A stretch of 6,277 nt of DNA from Candidatus Bathyarchaeota archaeon (GTDB lineage: Archaea; Thermoproteota; Bathyarchaeia; Bathyarchaeales; Bathycorpusculaceae), in assembly GCA_016649625.1 (NCBI GenBank), contig JAENXI010000056.1, positions 1 to 6,277 of the forward strand, read 5' to 3'. The translations under genes were made by a program, and so were the position numbers. Below, one piece after another: positions 1-6,052 of this stretch (position 1 is the stretch's first letter; each line of letters begins with the position of its first letter). The notes under the pieces were generated by a model, which saw only the letters and a list, made by a program, of their open reading frames with translations, was not told the origin of the DNA and searched no databases.

Positions 1-556
1 TTATGATGGTGTGTTAACAGTCAATGGACAGAGCTATGCTGAAAGAAAAACTAAAAATACTAATTTTGCCCTTTTAGTTAGTACCTCCTTTACTGAACCT
101 TTCAAAGAACCTATTGCGTATGGGAAATATGTGGCTCGTCTTTCAAATCTTCTGAGTGGTGGTGTAATGGTTCAAAGGTTAGGTGATTTAGTCTCTGGAA
201 GACGTTCGACTCCTGAACGACTTGCTAGAAGTGTGGTTACTCCCACATTAAAAAATGCGACACCAGGTGATCTTAGTTTTGTTCTTCCATATCGTTATTT
301 ATCAGACATTAGAGAAATGCTGCAAGCATTAGACATAATTGTGCCTGGAGTGCACTCAAGAGATACCCTTCTTTATGGTATAGAAGTTAAATTCTACTCT
401 TCTCACCTTAAATTAAATGATGAACTAGAGTCTAAAATTCAAAATATGTTTACAATCGGAGATGGAGCGGGTGTTACCAGAGGTTTAATTCAAGCTTCTG
501 CTTCAGGTGTTATAGTTGCAAGAGAAATTATGAAAAGAGAAAAAATGAAGGCTTAA
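1..556 (+). CDS. FAD-dependent dehydrogenase, COG2509 type (C-terminal part, cut by window edge)
   Basis: The frame is open from base 2, with no stop before it, so the gene starts outside the window and only about 184 C-terminal residues are seen; whole family members are usually around 450-490 aa. The end carries GDGAGVTRGLIQASASG followed by VAREI. This is the typical C-terminal FAD-contacting motif (GDGxGxTRGxxQAxASG) of the uncharacterised 'NAD(FAD)-utilising dehydrogenases' (COG2509). Earlier residues (FALLVSTSFTEPF, GKYVARLSNLLSGG, VQRLGDLVSGRRS) also fit the substrate-domain region of that family. The N-terminal Rossmann GxGxxG would lie upstream. The substrate is not known for this family and the sequence does not reveal it. 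The stop is four bases before the ATG of the zinc-ribbon gene, so the two are probably co-transcribed. Confidence 0.8.
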   Translation, partial: YDGVLTVNGQSYAERKTKNTNFALLVSTSFTEPFKEPIAYGKYVARLSNLLSGGVMVQRLGDLVSGRRSTPERLARSVVTPTLKNATPGDLSFVLPYRYLSDIREMLQALDIIVPGVHSRDTLLYGIEVKFYSSHLKLNDELESKIQNMFTIGDGAGVTRGLIQASASGVIVAREIMKREKMKA

Positions 557-560
557 GAAA

Positions 561-733
561 ATGGTTGGGCTCAGAACATCAGGTGTTCGCATTGTGGAGC
601 ACCAGTTGAGTTCAAGCCTGGCGATTTAATTTCTACCTGTGCTTATTGTGGTTTTACTGTAATTATTGAAACTGGAAAACCTTTCAATTTTCAGCATTCA
701 ATGCTTCTTAATAAATATGGTAATGAGAAATAG
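561..733 (+). pseudogene. N-terminal zinc ribbon of a frame-disrupted gene (continues at 754-1302)
   Basis: A clear four-cysteine zinc ribbon is encoded in the frame running through 572-730: IRCSHCGAPVEF, then a knuckle spacer, then TCAYCGFTV, with Cys codons at 584, 593, 638 and 647. It ends at TAG 731-733. No start codon exists in this frame. The nearby ATG at 561 is one frame off: if the GGG run at 567-569 had one more G, it would read MVGAQNIRCSHC. At the other end, one more A in the AAA run at 728-730 would turn the stop into NEKIEATIRQWM and lead directly into the ORF at 754. Both repairs are single-base homopolymer gains and restore one 247-aa protein, so I regard this as the 5' part of the downstream gene. 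It is either a real pseudogene or an assembly error. Confidence 0.7.
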
Positions 734-753
734 AGGCTACCATACGACAATGG

Positions 754-1302
754 ATGACTTCAGGATTTCTTAAACCTCCTAATCTTAATCAGAAATCAAA
801 GTTTTTAGAATCGGATTTGATTTATCTTCCTTTTTGGGTAGTGTCTATACTATCAAAAACAGTTTACAAGGGAATCTTTGAAAGGATTTCTCCTCCAGTT
901 GTCAAAGAAGGAGAGATACAAAAAGAGTATAATTGGCTGGTTTTGGCTAGAGAGACAACAGATTTTCCAACCAGAGAATATAATATCCCAATAGAGGGTA
1001 AGATTCCTTATGATTTTAGGAAAATTGAGAAATTTGCCATGATTATAAACAGTGAAGTCAGTAGAGAAGAAGCAATTAGTATTGCTAAACAGGATATTGA
1101 AACCCACCATCGTTATCTTATGCTGCAAAATGTAGATAGGATTATTGAAATGAAAACAATTCATACTATTTCTCAAGTTATATATTTACATACTCCCATT
1201 TGGTTTGTAAAATATGAATTTAAAAATAAAACATTTAATCTTATCATTGATGGAGTAACAGGCACCATCTTAAAGGGTGATATTCCAGAGTATAAATTCT
1301 AA
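754..1302 (+). CDS. Conserved archaeal hypothetical protein, C-terminal part of a zinc-ribbon protein
   Basis: This is an intact 182-codon reading frame. Its ATG is probably internal: the frame is open back to 727 and reads EIEATIRQW just before it, which looks like coding continuous with the zinc ribbon at 561-733. The protein is mixed alpha/beta and rich in aromatic residues, with LIYLPFWVV near the N-terminus, YNWLVLARETTDFPTREY near residue 60, GKIPYDFRKIE near 82, and a C-terminal stretch PIWFVKYEF...FNLIIDGVTGTILKGDIP. The last element resembles the 'P-W-x-V-x-Y ... x-V-x-x-DGxTGxVL' strands of PepSY-like or membrane-associated small domains. There is no convincing transmembrane helix or signal peptide. 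I do not recognise a characterised function. The adjacent upstream dehydrogenase suggests an operon, but not a shared pathway. Confidence 0.7.
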   Translation: MTSGFLKPPNLNQKSKFLESDLIYLPFWVVSILSKTVYKGIFERISPPVVKEGEIQKEYNWLVLARETTDFPTREYNIPIEGKIPYDFRKIEKFAMIINSEVSREEAISIAKQDIETHHRYLMLQNVDRIIEMKTIHTISQVIYLHTPIWFVKYEFKNKTFNLIIDGVTGTILKGDIPEYKF

Positions 1303-1303
1303 T

Positions 1304-1309
1304 TTTTTG
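1304..1309 (+). terminator. T-tract terminator candidate after the zinc-ribbon gene
   Basis: A run of T residues follows the TAA stop (1300-1302) by two bases in an AT-rich gap. Archaeal RNA polymerase often terminates on T-tracts without a hairpin, and lysS downstream has its own promoter. A second T7 tract at 1390-1396 could serve as a back-up. Confidence 0.3.
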
Positions 1310-1406
1310 CATTTAGAAATTTTCTCGTTATAGTCAATAATCTCTTTCATTTTCATATATGATTATAACTAAATTATACTACTTCCTCCTTTTTTTAATC
1401 AGAAGA

Positions 1407-1415
1407 TTTTTTATA
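1407..1415 (+). promoter_or_regulatory. TATA-box candidate for lysS
   Basis: TTTTTTATA, preceded by the purine-rich GAAGA that could serve as a BRE element, lies about 35-40 bases before the lysS ATG. That fits an archaeal TATA box with a short leader. A second AT-rich candidate (AAATTATAC, 1371-1379) would give a longer leader that fully contains the Shine-Dalgarno site. I cannot choose between them from sequence alone. Confidence 0.4.
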
Positions 1416-1437
1416 CCGCTGTATATTCGTTGTTACA

Positions 1438-1442
1438 GAGGT
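1438..1442 (+). promoter_or_regulatory. Shine-Dalgarno site of lysS
   Basis: GAGGT is complementary to the archaeal 16S rRNA 3' end and lies seven bases before the ATG at 1450. It supports that start codon. Confidence 0.6.
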
Positions 1443-1449
1443 CTAAATT

Positions 1450-3051
1450 ATGAGTCAAAAAATTGTTGGCCATGGAACATGGTATGATATGATGGCTCAA
1501 AAGATAATACAACGAGAACAGAAGCTTAATAGAAGCTTATCTAATATCAGAACTGAAATGGGTCTTGGTGCTTCTGGTTTTCCTCATATAGGTAGCCTAG
1601 GCGATGCTGCTCGCTCGTATGCAGTAACTTTAGCTTTAAGAGAAATGGGTTATAAATCTGAGTTAGTAGCTTTTTGTGATGATAAAGATGGTTTGCGAAA
1701 AGTACCTTTTGGGTTACCCGATTCATTAAAAAAATATTTAGGTTCTTCGGTTTCAAGCATTCCTGACCCTTTTGGGTGTCATGAAAGTTACGGGAAACAT
1801 ATGAGTTCTTTATTATTAGATTCTCTAGATACGTGTTGTATTGAATACAAGTATATGTCTGCTAAGCAAGCATATGATAACGGATTATTAACTAAGGAAA
1901 TCAGAACAATCCTCCTGAATGCTAAAAGAGTAGGGCAGATTGTTAAGGAAGAAGTTGGACAAGATCGATATCTTGAGGTTTTGCCATATTTTCCTGTTTG
2001 CGAAAATTGCGGTCAGATTTATACCACAAAAGCTACTGAGTTTATCTCTGAAGATAACACAGTTCTATATTCTTGTGAAGGACTAGAAATCGGAGGAAAG
2101 CAAATTCAAGGTTGCGAGCACAAAGGTGAAGTAGATATTACTACCGGCGCTGGAAAGTTGAGTTGGAAAGGTGAATTTGCGGCCAGATGGAAAGCTCTGG
2201 ATATACGTTTTGAAGCTTTTGGTAAAGATATTTCAGACTCTGTTCGAATAAATGATAGAATATCCCGAGAAATATTATGTTTTGAGCCTCCTTCCCATGC
2301 CCAATATGAGATGTTTTTAGATAAAGGTGGAAAAAAAATATCAAAATCAGCTGGTAATGTTTTTACTCCACAAGTATGGTTCCGTTATGGGTCCCCTCAA
2401 TCGCTTTTATTGTTAATGTTAAAGCGGTTTATTGGGACACGTAGCATAGCCATCTCTGATATTCCAACTTACATGAATGAACTCGATTCTCTTGAAGATG
2501 TTTATTTTGGCCAGAAGAAAATAAGTGATACGAAAGAGCTTGAGAAACTTCGAGGATTATACGAGTATTGTTGGGTTATGAAGTCTCCTGATGCTATGGG
2601 TGTTCATGTTCCCTATAATTTGTTTGCTTTTTTAGTTAAAATGGCTCCTGAAAATGGTTTTGAAGAGTTTTTGCTCAACAAACTCCGAAGTTATAGATAT
2701 CTAGAAAAGAATCAACTATTTGATTCTAACCTCTATAAACGAATTGAATATGCAAAACATTGGTCTCAAGATTTTAAAGAAATAAAAGAAACTAAAATTA
2801 TCCTTAGGGAAAACGAGAAAAAAGCAATAATTGACTTAATTGGTCTTTTAAAATCTGACGATGAAGCTGATAAGATCCAAAATTCGATTTTTAACGTTGC
2901 TAAAAACAATAATCTAAAACCAAGTGCCTTCTTTAGTGTTCTCTACTCCATTTTGATGGGTGCTAAACAGGGTCCTCGTTTGGGACCATATGTCTTAGTT
3001 ATGGGAAAACAAAATGTTATTGAGGCTTTGAAAAGAGTTTCGAATGACTGA
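1450..3051 (+). CDS. lysS: Lysyl-tRNA synthetase, class I
   Basis: Charges tRNA-Lys with lysine in the cytoplasm using ATP. At 533 aa it is full length for the class I (archaeal-type) enzyme, which is unrelated to the class II LysRS of most bacteria and eukaryotes. The class I signatures are present: the HIGH-like element PHIGSLGD at residues 45-52 inside the ATP-binding Rossmann fold, and the KMSKS loop as KISKS at 296-300, followed by AGNVFTP. Between them is a metal-binding insertion with C184-x2-C187 and later C209, C222 and H224. FCDDKDGLRKVP (about residues 75-86) matches the lysine-pocket region. The C-terminal part is helical and includes GPRLGPYV, typical of the family's anticodon-binding end. 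The start is set by GAGGT seven bases upstream. The gene has its own promoter and converges on the arrestin-like gene. Confidence 0.96.
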   Translation: MSQKIVGHGTWYDMMAQKIIQREQKLNRSLSNIRTEMGLGASGFPHIGSLGDAARSYAVTLALREMGYKSELVAFCDDKDGLRKVPFGLPDSLKKYLGSSVSSIPDPFGCHESYGKHMSSLLLDSLDTCCIEYKYMSAKQAYDNGLLTKEIRTILLNAKRVGQIVKEEVGQDRYLEVLPYFPVCENCGQIYTTKATEFISEDNTVLYSCEGLEIGGKQIQGCEHKGEVDITTGAGKLSWKGEFAARWKALDIRFEAFGKDISDSVRINDRISREILCFEPPSHAQYEMFLDKGGKKISKSAGNVFTPQVWFRYGSPQSLLLLMLKRFIGTRSIAISDIPTYMNELDSLEDVYFGQKKISDTKELEKLRGLYEYCWVMKSPDAMGVHVPYNLFAFLVKMAPENGFEEFLLNKLRSYRYLEKNQLFDSNLYKRIEYAKHWSQDFKEIKETKIILRENEKKAIIDLIGLLKSDDEADKIQNSIFNVAKNNNLKPSAFFSVLYSILMGAKQGPRLGPYVLVMGKQNVIEALKRVSND

Positions 3052-3127
3052 TAATAGCGAAATCCAACTATTCTTTTCTATTTATAATTAGAATGCAAGT
3101 ATTATTTGCTAATTTTTGATATAAATT

Positions 3128-3149
3128 AGATTATCTAATCTCTTTTTTT
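3128..3149 (+). terminator. Possible terminator of lysS
   Basis: A short perfect inverted repeat (AGATTA, 2-base loop, TAATCT; 3128-3141) is followed by a T7 tract. It overlaps the stop codon of the convergent arrestin-like gene. The stem is AT-rich and weak, but the T-tract alone could terminate archaeal transcription. Confidence 0.35.
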
Positions 3150-3713
3150 ACGAGGGGCTCCACAATTAGGACAAGCAGACATAATGTTTTTCATAAGACT
3201 TTCGCAATATTCACAAGAAACCATCACTATTTTCTCTTCTTTTGTTTTCGATCCTACAGTAGGTCTTATTACTTGGAGTTCTAAGGTTTTACCAGTTACA
3301 TCGGGGCGATTATCAACTGCTACTATACCCTTTATCCGCCAAGTGACGTTATTATCTAAACCATCATATGATTCTCTGCCAGCAATAGGAATAGTAAAAA
3401 CTATTGGAAACTCTTTTTTAAATCCCGGAACTATATGAATCTGACCGCTCGCCTTTGGGTCAAAAGAATGGAGAGTAGCTTGATCCCAATAGACTTGCCT
3501 CTCGTTGCGTCCTAACCGTTTATTGAAAACCCATCTTTCTTTTCTGCGTCTTTCTATGCATCTAAGTTCTGCCCTAATCTCAGTTGAATCAAATTCTTCT
3601 TGAGAAGTTACAGTAATTGTACCCCTAAGGATCTCTCCCAATTCAGTGTGATCGGTTGGAATTTTTAGCGAAATACAGGATTTTGGTTTTTTGAATCGTT
3701 TAAAAAAACCCAA
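3135..3713 (-). CDS. Arrestin/Spo0M-fold protein with C-terminal zinc ribbon
   Basis: This 192-aa protein has an arrestin-like beta-sandwich over about residues 13-150. Family-like points are GEILRGTITVTSQEEFDSTEI (strand pair with 'G-x-x-x-x-G'), ELRCIE, a PGFKKEFPIVFTIP strand, SYDGLDNNVTWRIKGIVAV, and NRPDV before the last strand. Spo0M and eukaryotic arrestin/Vps26 proteins share this layout and act as adaptors on membranes or membrane proteins. The end has a zinc ribbon, C167-x2-C170 and C181-x2-C184 (CPNCGAP), with a basic tail. The N-terminus FFKRFKKPK is basic and hydrophobic and could touch lipid. The start is TTG: the preceding in-frame codons are TCT and a stop (3717-3719), there is no early ATG, and AAGGAGAT lies upstream. 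It is divergent from the helical/SPFH pair and shares their promoter region. The fold call is firm; the function is unknown. Confidence 0.8.
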   Translation of the reverse strand: MGFFKRFKKPKSCISLKIPTDHTELGEILRGTITVTSQEEFDSTEIRAELRCIERRRKERWVFNKRLGRNERQVYWDQATLHSFDPKASGQIHIVPGFKKEFPIVFTIPIAGRESYDGLDNNVTWRIKGIVAVDNRPDVTGKTLELQVIRPTVGSKTKEEKIVMVSCEYCESLMKNIMSACPNCGAPRKKRD

Positions 3714-3721
3714 AGATTAAT

Positions 3722-3729
3722 ATCTCCTT
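3722..3729 (-). promoter_or_regulatory. Shine-Dalgarno site deciding a TTG start
   Basis: On the minus strand AAGGAGAT stands about ten bases before TTG at 3713-3711. Because the frame is closed by TAA just upstream and no ATG is near, this site decides the unusual start codon of the arrestin-like gene. Confidence 0.55.
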
Positions 3730-3766
3730 GAATTCGAGTTTCTTTGACATATCTATTGGGAAAAAG

Positions 3767-3785
3767 GTTATAATTCTTATATATA
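3767..3785. promoter_or_regulatory. Overlapping divergent TATA boxes
   Basis: An AT-rich block lies in the 108-bp gap between the divergent genes. On the plus strand TTATATATA (3777-3785) is about 40 bases before the ATG at 3822, giving a leader near 15 bases. On the minus strand the same block reads TATATATAA and GAATTATAAC, placing a start about 35-40 bases before the TTG at 3713. The two promoters probably share or compete for one stretch of DNA, so the arrestin-like gene and the helical/SPFH pair may be co-regulated. Confidence 0.45.
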
Positions 3786-3821
3786 CTTTTCAACCTAAGA
3801 ATACTTATAAGTGATTCACAA

Positions 3822-4355
3822 ATGGACGAGCAAGAAACTATTGATACAGTTAAGAATAAACAGGGGATTCTTGATCGAATTCAGAACTTCTTTACTTTGG
3901 GATACGGCACAAAAGAAGATCTAAGAGAATTAGATAAAAAACTAAGAGACTTTATGTATGAGGATTTTCGTGATTTGCGACATGTTTGGGAAGATATATA
4001 TTTAGAGGCTTTAACTGAAAACATCTCAATATCTAGTGCAAAATTCAAAAAAATTATTCAGGTCCTAGATAGATTGATGGAAAAAGTTAGACATGCTGAC
4101 TATGGTTATGCTGGATTAATGGATAGGAAGGGTCATATAAGAGAAGATGAACTTGCTAGAGTTTTTAATTTCGATCAGGTTTTAAGCAAAGATGTTGAAG
4201 AGATCAAGCAAGCAATAACTCAGACCAATAATAACGTTGAAGAGGAAAACTGGGCGACTATCTCTGTTGAGATAAAAAAAATAAAAAAATTATTATTAAC
4301 CTTTGAAGATAAACTTCAAGAGCGAAAAGAAAAATTTAGACCTTTGGACAATTAG
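3822..4355 (+). CDS. All-helical protein of unknown function, partner of the SPFH gene
   Basis: I do not recognise a characterised family. The 177-aa product is charged and predicted almost entirely helical, with no cysteine, signal peptide or transmembrane segment. Residues 15-29 (GILDRIQNFFTLGYG) look like a short amphipathic helix that could lie on a membrane. This is followed by a strongly charged helix (TKEDLRELDKKLRDFM), long helices through EDIYLEAL and KFKKIIQVLDRLMEK, and a C-terminal coiled-coil-like segment with IKKIKKLLLTFEDKLQERKEK. The gene lies 12 bases upstream of the SPFH gene in the same direction, so the two are very probably translated from one mRNA. PspA/ESCRT-III-like proteins are also helical with an amphipathic start, but I see no sequence match and propose only an analogy. 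A weak GTGAT motif at 3811-3815 may help ribosome binding. Confidence 0.8.
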   Translation: MDEQETIDTVKNKQGILDRIQNFFTLGYGTKEDLRELDKKLRDFMYEDFRDLRHVWEDIYLEALTENISISSAKFKKIIQVLDRLMEKVRHADYGYAGLMDRKGHIREDELARVFNFDQVLSKDVEEIKQAITQTNNNVEEENWATISVEIKKIKKLLLTFEDKLQERKEKFRPLDN

Positions 4356-4359
4356 GAAG
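4355..4359 (+). promoter_or_regulatory. Weak Shine-Dalgarno site of the SPFH gene
   Basis: GGAAG overlaps the stop codon of the helical protein and lies eight bases before the ATG at 4368. This fits translation from a shared mRNA. Confidence 0.35.
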
Positions 4360-4367
4360 AAATTAAA

Positions 4368-5429
4368 ATGCCAATTATTGAAAAAGTTTCTTGGGATTTT
4401 GGAAGTGATCAAGATATTGCGTATAGATTCCCCAAATTATCTTTAAAATATGGTAGCCAAGTTATAGTAAGAGAAAATCAATGGGCTGTTTTTTTCAGAG
4501 ATGGAAAATCGTATGATGTTTTTGGTCCTGGAAGACATACTATCACAAGTAAAAATATTCCCTTTCTTACTGCAGCGTTAAGAGCTTTAAAGATAATTGG
4601 AGATATCTTTGAATGTGAAGTAGTATTTGTTAGTAATAGTCAATATAGGGGAAATTTTGGAGGCCAAGCATATTCTGCACCAAGTGGAAACTTGCAATAT
4701 CAGGCAGAAATCGGTTTTTACGGTTATTTGCTCTATAAAGTTGAAGACCCCAAATTGTTTGTAGTTGAATTTTTTGGAAATAAAGGAGCTAGCACTTCTA
4801 CTGACGTTGAAAGATATATTAGAGGTTTTATTAATGAACGAGTAATAGACGAATTTGCCCATTTTGATACCTTTAACTTGGTGAAAAATGTAGATGAAAC
4901 AACAGACAAAGTTAGTTTGATAATTCGTGATGAAGCTGCTCGGATAGGTCTAAAAGTAATAGACTGTATTTTTGAAGGAATTAAAATCCCTGAAGAAGCC
5001 AGAAGATTTGCATCCAGAATGGGTCAACAAGCAATGGCAATGCAATATATGAAAGAAACTACCGCAGAACTTCCTGAGGGAGGAGGAGGCGGAGCTGCTG
5101 CTGCCGGAATTGGAGCTGGAGTCGGAATTGCAATGGGTACAACTATTGCAAAAGGAATGCAAACACCAGCTCCAGAAGCAACCATCCCATGCCAAAAATG
5201 TGGAAACCAAAATCCAACAGGAACAAAATTCTGTGGCAATTGCGGAAACAAAATAGGCTCCTTAGCCATGGTGAAATGTCCAAAATGCGGAACTGAAATG
5301 TCATCTCATATGAAATTCTGTGGTAGTTGTGGTACAAAAATGAAACAAGCTGAAGTTGTTTGTTCAAATTGTAAAACAAAAAATAAATCAGGTAGCAAAT
5401 TCTGTGGTAATTGTGGAAATAAACTCTAA
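4368..5429 (+). CDS. SPFH-domain protein (YdjI/COG4260 type) with three C-terminal zinc ribbons
   Basis: This 353-aa protein belongs to the stomatin/prohibitin/flotillin superfamily, in the branch called 'virion core protein' or YdjI (COG4260). The match is in the N-terminal pattern: YRFPKLSLKYGSQVIVRENQ (about 19-38), WAVFFRDGK, then FGPGRHT at 52-58 and FECEVVFVSNSQYRG near 82-96. The SPFH fold extends to about residue 225 (IKIPEEARRFASRMGQQ). No N-terminal membrane helix is present. Residues 238-264 form a Gly/Ala-rich, glycine-zipper-like stretch. The tail holds three ribbons, each C-x2-C-x10-C-x2-C, starting at C275, C304 and C332, with FCGNCGN/FCGSCGT knuckles. SPFH proteins form large rings or scaffolds on membranes. 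The paired helical gene and the divergent arrestin-like gene suggest a shared assembly. The client is unknown. Confidence 0.88.
   Translation: MPIIEKVSWDFGSDQDIAYRFPKLSLKYGSQVIVRENQWAVFFRDGKSYDVFGPGRHTITSKNIPFLTAALRALKIIGDIFECEVVFVSNSQYRGNFGGQAYSAPSGNLQYQAEIGFYGYLLYKVEDPKLFVVEFFGNKGASTSTDVERYIRGFINERVIDEFAHFDTFNLVKNVDETTDKVSLIIRDEAARIGLKVIDCIFEGIKIPEEARRFASRMGQQAMAMQYMKETTAELPEGGGGGAAAAGIGAGVGIAMGTTIAKGMQTPAPEATIPCQKCGNQNPTGTKFCGNCGNKIGSLAMVKCPKCGTEMSSHMKFCGSCGTKMKQAEVVCSNCKTKNKSGSKFCGNCGNKL
5184..5426 (+). repeat. Three tandem zinc-ribbon repeats within the SPFH gene
   Basis: The 3' end of the SPFH gene encodes three consecutive ribbons of about 28-29 codons each, with recurring AAATTCTGTGG followed by a 'tgt/tgc gg' pattern (5227, 5314 and 5398 region). 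The repeats are diverged at DNA level but conserved at every metal-binding cysteine, which indicates old duplication under selection. Confidence 0.75.
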
Positions 5430-5437
5430 TTTCACTC

Positions 5438-5452
5438 TTTTTTTTAAAAAAA
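5438..5452. terminator. Bidirectional T8A7 terminator
   Basis: Eight T residues directly followed by seven A residues lie eight bases after the SPFH stop. The T-tract would end plus-strand transcripts. Read from the other strand the A-run is also a T-tract, downstream of the convergent beta-repeat locus (ends 5506). One site could serve both. Confidence 0.5.
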
Positions 5453-5505
5453 CATTTTATTCTAAATATCTGAATAAATCTATGATTTCTTAAAATAACT
5501 GTTTA

Positions 5506-5853
5506 TTAGAACTGATCAAAGAATAGAAGCAAGCATCCGCCTACTTTTTGAAGATTTCCCTTAAAAAGACCTACTTGCCCTTTTTTTATTGAGTATATAG
5601 TTCCAGTTTCCTTTAGTTGACCCAGATGTCCCCATTTTGTCGAAAAAATATTTCCATTTTCTTGGACGATACCTGTCATACCATTTTTTACAGAAAATAC
5701 ATTTCCGTTATCATGAATTATTCCAATTAATTCTTTATCTTATGATAAAACTTTGCCCTCTCTTTCTATGACGCCGAGAAGCAAACCGTTTCTGGTAATT
5801 ACTCCTTTGTTATCTACTTCAATAATTCCAAGAGTCATATTCCAATCGTCCAT
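5506..5853 (-). pseudogene. Five-repeat beta protein interrupted by an in-frame TAA
   Basis: The minus strand reads MDDWNMTLGIIEVDNKG and continues in a single frame to TAA at 5508-5506, broken only by one TAA at 5742-5740. About 17-residue units repeat: GIIEVDNKGVITRNG, GVIEREGKVLS(stop), GIIHDNGNVFSVKNG, GIVQENGNIFSTKWG, GQLKETGTIYSIKKG. The pattern is G-[IV]-x-x-x-x-G-x-[IV]-[FYL]-S-x-K-x-G, typical of small propeller-like or '4-fold beta flower' repeat proteins. That family name is a guess from pattern. The reading frame is kept across the stop, so one base change explains it. The start ATG at 5853 is fixed by a stop codon two codons upstream (5859-5857). The likely product length is 115 aa. 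It is a recent pseudogene, a sequence error or, less likely, a readthrough case. Confidence 0.6.
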
Positions 5854-5863
5854 TAATTAGACC

Positions 5864-5901
5864 GTAAACAGTTTTAACATTATGTTAGATTTACTGTTAA
5901 C
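5864..5901. repeat. Nested imperfect inverted repeat upstream of the beta-repeat locus
   Basis: The core is TAACAT, one base, ATGTTA (5875-5887). It is flanked by AACAGT (5867-5872) and ACTGTT (5893-5898), which also pair but with a three-base offset, giving a hairpin with an asymmetric internal loop. It lies just before the minus-strand ATG at 5853 and just after the stop of the SHOCT-like remnant, so it may be an operator, a leader hairpin or a terminator stem. Confidence 0.35.
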
Positions 5902-6052
5902 TGCTTCAATTTGAATTCTACCATTTTGATTGTTTGCTTTTGTAGACCACTATTTTTAAGTTTCACAAGAGTCTTTAGTATTCTGCCTTTTACCTCTGGT
6001 GAAGGTACAATAGGTGATTGCACTACAGTTGAGGGTGCTAATCTGGTAGTTT
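5880..6052 (-). pseudogene. Truncated minus-strand coding remnant, SHOCT-like C-terminus
   Basis: The minus frame ending at TAA 5882-5880 encodes a Pro/Ser/Thr-rich linker (TTRLAPSTVVQSPIVPSPE) followed by VKGRILKTLVKLKNSGLQKQ and TIKMVEFKLKQLTVNLT. The second part resembles a SHOCT domain, the short C-terminal helical hairpin of pattern 'L-x-x-L-K-x-x-G-L-x-x-x-x-x-x-x-x-K-x-x-L'. There is no ATG in front. Further upstream the frame simply runs into the antisense of the tRNA, so the N-terminal part is absent. A GTG in the linker could start a tiny 45-aa protein. I favour a leftover of a gene truncated where the tRNA now stands, at low to moderate confidence. Confidence 0.35.

Noticed and set aside
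724..733. Programmed -1 ribosomal frameshift joining the zinc ribbon to the downstream frame
   Set aside because: GAGAAATAG is not a canonical slippery heptamer, and the start codon is also out of frame by one base, so two independent one-base losses explain the region better.
853..1176. Minus-strand 107-codon frame
   Set aside because: Antisense to the conserved zinc-ribbon protein part; its sequence has no domain pattern.
1518..1540. Short direct repeat around two AGAAGCTTA copies in lysS
   Set aside because: It lies within a conserved coding segment and is explained by repeated common codons.
3184..3438. Plus-strand 84-codon frame
   Set aside because: Antisense to the arrestin-like gene, which has a recognised fold and ribosome binding site.
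5024..5269. Minus-strand frame rich in Pro/Ala opposite the SPFH gene
   Set aside because: It is the mirror of the Gly/Ala linker and zinc ribbon codons; the plus-strand protein explains it fully.
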